Below, in pieces: positions 16,683 to 20,549 of a stretch of DNA of 20,549 nt. This DNA is from an uncultured Prevotella sp. (GTDB taxonomy: Bacteria; Bacteroidota; Bacteroidia; Bacteroidales; Bacteroidaceae), in the NCBI GenBank assembly GCA_900772835.1, contig CAAGSA010000048.1, positions 1 through 20,549 of the forward strand, in the 5' to 3' direction. The notes under the pieces are model-generated. The model made no database searches. It saw only the letters and a list, made by a program, of their open reading frames with translations, and was not told where the DNA came from. Positions within the stretch are counted from its first letter, which is position 1. Each line of letters starts with the position of its first letter. Position numbers and translations under genes: made by a program.

Positions 16683-18014
16683 ATGGCAGACGATAAGAAA
16701 ATAGGGCGGATGGCTTCAGCTTTCGGCGAGCCTGACAAGCCAAGCAGCATAATAAAGGTCATCGGTGTGGGTGGCGGCGGAGGCAATGCCGTGAACCACA
16801 TGTACCGGGAGGGTATTCACGACGTGACGTTCGTGCTCTGCAACACCGACAAGAAGGCTCTCGACGATTCCCCAGTGCCTGTGCACCTGCAGTTGGGCAA
16901 GGAAGGACTCGGAGCCGGAAACAAACCCGAGAAGGGCCAGCAGGAAGCCGAGGAGAGCGAGCCGGAAATCCGCAATATGCTCAACGACGGCACCAAGATG
17001 GTGTTCATCACCGCCGGAATGGGCGGAGGCACCGGCACTGGAGCCGGTCCTGTGGTGGCACGCATCGCCAAGGATATGGGCATTCTCACGGTAGGTATCG
17101 TTACCATCCCGTTCCGTTGGGAAGGCAAGAAGAAGATTCTCCAGGCTCTTGCCGGAGTGGAGAAGATGGCGAAGAATGTGGATGCGCTCCTCGTAATCAA
17201 CAACGAGCGCCTGTTCTCTATCTACGGGCAGCTTGCCGTCACTGAGGCATTCGGCAAGGCTGACGACACATTGAGCGTGGCTGCAAAGAGCATTGCCGAA
17301 ATCATCACTATGCATGGAATCATCAATCTCGACTTCAACGACGTTAAGACGGTGCTGAAGGATGGTGGCGTAGCTCTTATGAGTACCGGCTACGGCGAGG
17401 GTGATGACCGTATGAAGAACGCCATCGAGAATGCGCTCCATTCTCCGTTGCTCAACGACAACGACGTGTATAACTCCAAGAAGATACTGCTCAGCGTGTC
17501 CTTCTCCGGTGGCGAGGACGGCAAGGGCAATCTGATGATGGACGAGATGAACGCAGTGAACGAATTCATGGACGGCTTCGACGAGGACATCGAGACGAAG
17601 TGGGGACTCTCCACCGACCCGGAGCTTGGCGACAAGGTGAAAGTCACCATCCTTGCCACAGGATTCGGAATGAGGGTCAAGGACAACGAGATGGACATCA
17701 TCAACAAGAAGGAGATGAGCGTGGCGGAGATGCGCAAGGAGCAGGACAAGAAAAACTCCGAGAACGAACTGATAAACCAGTTCTACCACGACCCGCGCAA
17801 CGGTGAGGAACGTCCGCAGCCCAACTGCTTCATCTTCAGCAGTGAGGATCTGGACAACGACAATCTCATTTCTGCCGTTGAGGCCACTCCCACCTACAAG
17901 CGTTCGCGTATGCAGTACAACGAGCTTGTGAAGCAGTCGAAATCGGAGATTACGGTGGAGAACGCTCCCGTCAAGAATCCTCAGCCAATCAAAGGGACAA
18001 TAAGTTTCACTTAA
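16683..18014 (+). CDS. ftsZ: FtsZ, tubulin-like cell division GTPase
   Basis: FtsZ polymerises with GTP into the Z-ring that directs division. The 443-residue protein has the nucleotide-binding start VIGVGGGGGNAVNHM (26-40), the tubulin signature GGGTGTG (114-120), a T7 loop with NLDFNDVKTVL, and a C-terminal domain to about residue 340. A variable linker rich in charged residues ends in the conserved tail APVKNPQPIKGTISF, which would bind FtsA. Codons are mostly ATC/ATT for Ile, fitting higher expression than the mid-cluster genes. yqeY follows after 17 nt. Confidence 0.97.
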   Translation: MADDKKIGRMASAFGEPDKPSSIIKVIGVGGGGGNAVNHMYREGIHDVTFVLCNTDKKALDDSPVPVHLQLGKEGLGAGNKPEKGQQEAEESEPEIRNMLNDGTKMVFITAGMGGGTGTGAGPVVARIAKDMGILTVGIVTIPFRWEGKKKILQALAGVEKMAKNVDALLVINNERLFSIYGQLAVTEAFGKADDTLSVAAKSIAEIITMHGIINLDFNDVKTVLKDGGVALMSTGYGEGDDRMKNAIENALHSPLLNDNDVYNSKKILLSVSFSGGEDGKGNLMMDEMNAVNEFMDGFDEDIETKWGLSTDPELGDKVKVTILATGFGMRVKDNEMDIINKKEMSVAEMRKEQDKKNSENELINQFYHDPRNGEERPQPNCFIFSSEDLDNDNLISAVEATPTYKRSRMQYNELVKQSKSEITVENAPVKNPQPIKGTISFT

Positions 18015-18031
18015 AAAACAGAGACACAAAT

Positions 18032-18478
18032 ATGTTATACGATCAAGTAAGCAACGACATCAAGGAGGCAATGAAGTCGCGCGACAAGGTTCGTCTCGAA
18101 ACCCTGCGCAACGTGAAGAAAGTGTTTATCGAGGCAAAGACGGCTCCCGGAGCCAACGACACCCTTGAGGATGCCGCCGCAATGAAGATTCTTGCCAAGC
18201 TCGCCAAGCAGGGCAGGGAGTCGGCAGCCACCTACCAGCAGCAGAACCGTCCCGATCTCGCAGAGGAGGAGATGGCCCAGGTTCGTGTTATCGAGGAGTA
18301 TCTGCCCAAGCCTCTCACTGCCGAGGAGATAGAGGCTGCCGTGAAGGACATCATCGCCCAGACCGGTGCATCGTCTATCAAGGAGATGGGCAAGGTGATG
18401 GGCATTGCCAGCAAGCAGATGGCAGGCAAGGCTGACGGCAAAGTTATTTCCGACATCGTGAAGAAGCTGCTCGCATAA
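18032..18478 (+). CDS. YqeY-family protein (GatB/YqeY domain)
   Basis: The 148-residue protein consists of one GatB/YqeY domain. Hallmarks are the N-terminal helix IKEAMKSRDKVRLETLRNVK (10-29), RVIEEYLPKPLTAEEIE (about 84-100) and the C-terminal GKADGKVISDIVKKLL. The domain resembles the tail of the tRNA amidotransferase subunit GatB, which contacts tRNA, but the role of free YqeY proteins is unclear. It lies 17 nt after ftsZ on the same strand, so it is probably the last gene of the dcw transcript. The stop is followed after 3 nt by an inverted-repeat element. Confidence 0.9.
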   Translation: MLYDQVSNDIKEAMKSRDKVRLETLRNVKKVFIEAKTAPGANDTLEDAAAMKILAKLAKQGRESAATYQQQNRPDLAEEEMAQVRVIEEYLPKPLTAEEIEAAVKDIIAQTGASSIKEMGKVMGIASKQMAGKADGKVISDIVKKLLA

Positions 18479-18481
18479 ATT

Positions 18482-18674
18482 GAAGTCGTCTGAACTTTTA
18501 TGAAGTTCAAGATTTGCCTTTATTTTTGAAGCGATTTTTGGCATTGAAGAGGGAGTGTAGTGAGCTACACAACCGATGAAAGGTCAAAAAACGGTCAAAA
18601 AGAAAGGTAAAGATTGAATTTAGAAGAGATAAAAGTTTAAATCTAATCTTCGTCAGAAAAGTTTAGACGACTTC
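18482..18674. mobile_element. 193-bp MITE-like inverted-repeat element
   Basis: The ends are an 18-bp inverted repeat with one mismatch: GAAGTCGTCTGAACTTTT (18482-18499) and AAAAGTTTAGACGACTTC (18657-18674). Inside, about 18501-18546 pairs imperfectly with 18578-18621, and the apex is GTGTAG-TGAG-CTACAC (18555-18570). The right arm carries an extra segment (about 18622-18652) that folds back on itself (GAAGAGAT against ATCTaaTCTTC). ATT flanks both ends, a possible 3-bp target duplication, though this could be chance. It encodes no protein. The shape fits a non-autonomous transposed element or a palindromic intergenic repeat; copy number cannot be judged from one copy. Confidence 0.55.
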
Positions 18675-18746
18675 ATTAAAGTGGCTTTTCCGGAAGGAAA
18701 GGAAAAACGTAGATAAATTAAGCGGAATGTAAATAAATAGCTTGTT

Positions 18747-18805
18747 GCCGTCCTGGCTTTGTGGGGATTTTTCTCCCAGAGCCGGGACGGCTTCTGTTTT
18801 CTTTG
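18747..18805 (+). terminator. Strong intrinsic terminator, probable end of the dcw transcript
   Basis: GCCGTCC (18747-18753) pairs with GGACGGC (18785-18791). The stem continues inward through TGGCTTTG/CAGAGCCG with G-T pairs and a GGGGA/TCTCC top around a T-rich loop, giving a stem near 18 bp. It is followed by TTCTGTTTTCTTT. It lies 268 nt past yqeY, with the MITE-like element in between, so the original terminator may have been displaced by that insertion. Some dyad symmetry could also serve a transcript from the other strand, but no convergent gene is seen. Confidence 0.8.
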
Positions 18806-18807
18806 AA

Positions 18808-19014
18808 CATTAATCTAACATGAATCTCCATTAATTATTTTTTTAGGTCAAGAATTTTAGGATTGGAGAATGTGGGCATTTTTTTGAACATGAATTTCCA
18901 TAAATTATCCGTGAATTATTTTTTTTAGGTCAAGAAGTTAAAAATGTGGGCATTGTCGTGAATTGGCGAGAAGGGATGGAATGTCTTGAAAAATAAATTA
19001 ATGTTAGATTAATG
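18808..19014. repeat. Inverted repeat framing an AT-rich repeat block
   Basis: CATTAATCTAACATGA (18808-18823) recurs inverted at 18999-19014 with 15 of 16 bases matching. Further ATTAATG/CATTAAT words extend the similarity on both sides (to about 18805 and 19027). The pair encloses two direct repeat units. No gene lies inside. Confidence 0.55.
18817..18954. repeat. Two imperfect direct repeats of about 65 bp
   Basis: Unit 1 (18817-18880) and unit 2 (18887-18954) share, in order, AACATGAATYTCCATWAATTA, a T-run followed by TAGGTCAAGAA, and ATGTGGGCATT. The differences are a short insertion (CCGTGAATTA) in unit 2 and variation between the AAGAA and ATGTGGGC words. They look like a duplicated intergenic repeat rather than coding sequence. 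Confidence 0.6.
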
Positions 19015-19079
19015 GGGATTAATGTTTAAGAAAAATGATAATGATGAGGGGAGACAGTAAGGCAGGTGGGTGTGCATAC

Positions 19080-19137
19080 TTTTTTTTCGTGAAAAAAAAT
19101 CCCATATATGCGTTTCCCTTTGTCTGTTCGTGAAAAA
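19080..19137 (+). promoter_or_regulatory. Dyad and direct repeat in the TPR-gene promoter region
   Basis: Eight Ts (19080-19087), CGTG and eight As (19092-19099) form a perfect AT-rich dyad. The 11-mer TTCGTGAAAAA occurs at 19086-19096 and again at 19127-19137, the second copy lying between the -33 and -7 elements. This could be an operator or simply AT-rich sequence. Confidence 0.3.
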
Positions 19138-19149
19138 GATGTAACTTTG
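19119..19149 (+). promoter_or_regulatory. Bacteroidota-type promoter of the TPR gene
   Basis: TTTG (19119-19122) is followed after 19 nt by TAACTTTG (19142-19149), a full match to the TTTG-N19-21-TAnnTTTG consensus. The ATG at 19169 lies 19 nt past the -7 element, giving a very short leader. The same TAACTTTG octamer is used before tRNA-Glu and mraZ in this window. Confidence 0.75.
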
Positions 19150-19168
19150 CCGTGATAAAAACACGCAA

Positions 19169-20549
19169 ATGATGATTGGATTCCACGAACTCACGAGGAG
19201 ACAGATATATATCCTGTCGGCAGCATTGTCGGCAGTGTTGCTGACAGCTATGGTGGCTACCTTCCGCAGCTGCCGTCCGCATACCTATCCTGCGGAACTT
19301 GTGGCAGCCGATTCGCTGTGCGACAGCAATGCCGACAGCGCGGCAGTAGTGCTTTCGCGCCTGGAGCGCAGTGGCGGTTACGACGGTGCCGACCGTATGT
19401 ATCTCGATTTGCTGCGGGTTAAGCTGGCGAACAACCTCTATTAACCGCAGAAGGACAGCACCATCTTCCGCGTGGTGGATTACTTCGAGGATATGGGCGA
19501 CAGGGAACGCCTGTGCCAGGCGTATTATTATCAAGGCAAGTATTATATGCAGCACAACGATGCTCCGCAGGCGTTGAAGAGTTTCCAGCAAGCAATCGAT
19601 AATATTGACAGTAAAACCATAACATCCTTTGATAGCAGAGTATATAATCAGGCAGGAAGAATATTCCTTATTCAGGATTTGTACGATGACGCCTTGGCAA
19701 TGTACAAGGAGTCGTTTGCGTGTGATTCAGCAATGAACGACACCGTAAATATGGTTCACAGCCTGCGTGACATATCACTGGCATATAAATATCTTGAGAA
19801 ATATGACAGTAGTGAGTTCTGTCTTAAAAGAGCATCTTCACTATTGCATAATGACAATTTGAATCCATTGAATCAGACTGTCATTCTCTCTTTGGCTTCG
19901 CTTTATAGAGAAAGAGGTAAAATTGATAGGGCACATCAGGTTTTGTCCTTGGTGTTGAACCGGGTTGACGAAGGTTTTATATCTCCGGCATACAGTATCG
20001 CCGTCAATATATACAGCAGCGAGGGAAATACGGACTCTTTGCTGTTTTGTTGTGAAAAGCTTATGGAGTGCGGCACTGTCTATGCAAAGAAATTGGCGGC
20101 AGAGGAACTTGCCAACTATTATATGTCTAAAGGCGATATACAGAATGCTCGGCATTATATGAATCAGTATAAAGCTTTGTCTGACTCGATAGCCGTTGTA
20201 ACCAGTACAGAATCAGTTGCAAAAGTCCATGCCTTATATAATTATAGCCTTCGCGAAAAAGAGAACAGCGAACTTAGGACCGAGAATACTACGAAAATGT
20301 ACCTTCTTGCCCTATCCGGACTTGTGTCTGCTTGTGTTGTCCTGTTCCTGTCCTATCTTAACGAGAGGAACAAGAAGCGCTACCTTGAATACAGGCAGCT
20401 GAGTGAGCATCTTGAGCATCTGTATGCCATGTCTTCGGCAGAATCTCACGAAAAGGAGAAGGGCTATGAACTCCGCATAAAGGAGTTGGAGACGGCACTT
20501 GATAAAGTATCAAATAATCTTGCTGTTTATAATAATGCACAAAAAGTAC
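19169..20549 (+). pseudogene. TPR/transmembrane/coiled-coil protein gene with in-frame stop at codon 92, cut by window edge
   Basis: Translation from ATG 19169 gives an N-terminal hydrophobic segment (about residues 13-33) and a helical region, then meets TAA at 19442-19444. The same frame stays open for 368 more codons to the window end and clearly continues the protein. It has about five TPR-like units (for example RLCQAYYYQGKYYMQHNDAP, then RVYNQAGRIFLIQDLYDDAL), a membrane segment MYLLALSGLVSACVVLFLSYL split as MYLLALSGLV and SACVVLFLSYL (near 20298-20360), and a Glu/Lys-rich coiled coil. This is the layout of Bacteroidales TPR membrane proteins that often carry a C-terminal DNA-binding domain; that end is not visible. 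The stop lies in NLY-stop-PQKDST, so a single base change (e.g. AAA to TAA) would explain it. It may be a recent pseudogene or an assembly error, or the downstream part may be translated from an internal ATG such as 19493. Codon use becomes AT-richer after about 19600. Confidence 0.65.

Noticed and set aside
18521..18528. TATTTTTG inside the MITE-like element as an outward promoter
   Set aside because: It matches the -7 consensus, but there is no TTTG at the -33 spacing and no gene downstream before the strong terminator.
18482..19029. CRISPR array
   Set aside because: Repeats are few, imperfect and partly inverted, without regular short spacers, and no cas gene is nearby.

Overview
The window looks like Bacteroidota chromosome, most likely Prevotella or a close Bacteroidales relative. 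Four things point there: promoter elements of the Bacteroidota type (TAnnTTTG with an upstream TTTG), A-rich leaders with little Shine-Dalgarno sequence, a Bacteroidota-type FtsL, and a downstream gene of the membrane-bound tetratricopeptide (TPR) family common in Bacteroidales. The species call is inference; no 16S or marker search was possible.

Layout. The left edge (1-188) is read on the minus strand: tRNA-Glu(TTC) followed by the first 28 codons of rpsT (ribosomal protein S20), with a clear promoter. recO (356-1078) diverges from them on the plus strand. An 818-bp stretch without a gene follows, and its right end holds the control region of the division/cell-wall (dcw) cluster. That region has two candidate -7 elements and, between them, four TGGKG-like repeats spaced exactly 10 bp apart, which look like MraZ operator boxes.

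From 1897 to 18478 all genes run on the plus strand with small gaps or 4-bp overlaps: mraZ, rsmH, ftsL, ftsI, murE, mraY, murD, ftsW, murG, murC, ftsQ, ftsA, ftsZ and a yqeY-family gene. Together they make the lipid-linked peptidoglycan precursor (MurC, MurD, MurE, MraY, MurG), polymerise and cross-link it at the septum (FtsW, FtsI), and build the division machine (FtsL, FtsQ, FtsA, FtsZ). murF, ddl and murB are not in the window.

From 18479 to 19168 no gene is seen. The stretch holds a 193-bp inverted-repeat element resembling a MITE, a strong intrinsic terminator that probably ends the dcw transcript, and an AT-rich block of direct and inverted repeats. The last feature (19169 to the window end) is a TPR/transmembrane/coiled-coil gene with a good promoter, interrupted by one in-frame TAA at codon 92.

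Most of the window is a conserved housekeeping cluster, and I found no clearly new multi-gene system. The points most worth a second look are the MraZ box array, the MITE-like element beside yqeY, the nonsense codon in the TPR gene, the altered histidine loop in MraY, and a TPR-like motif in the C-terminal linker of FtsA.
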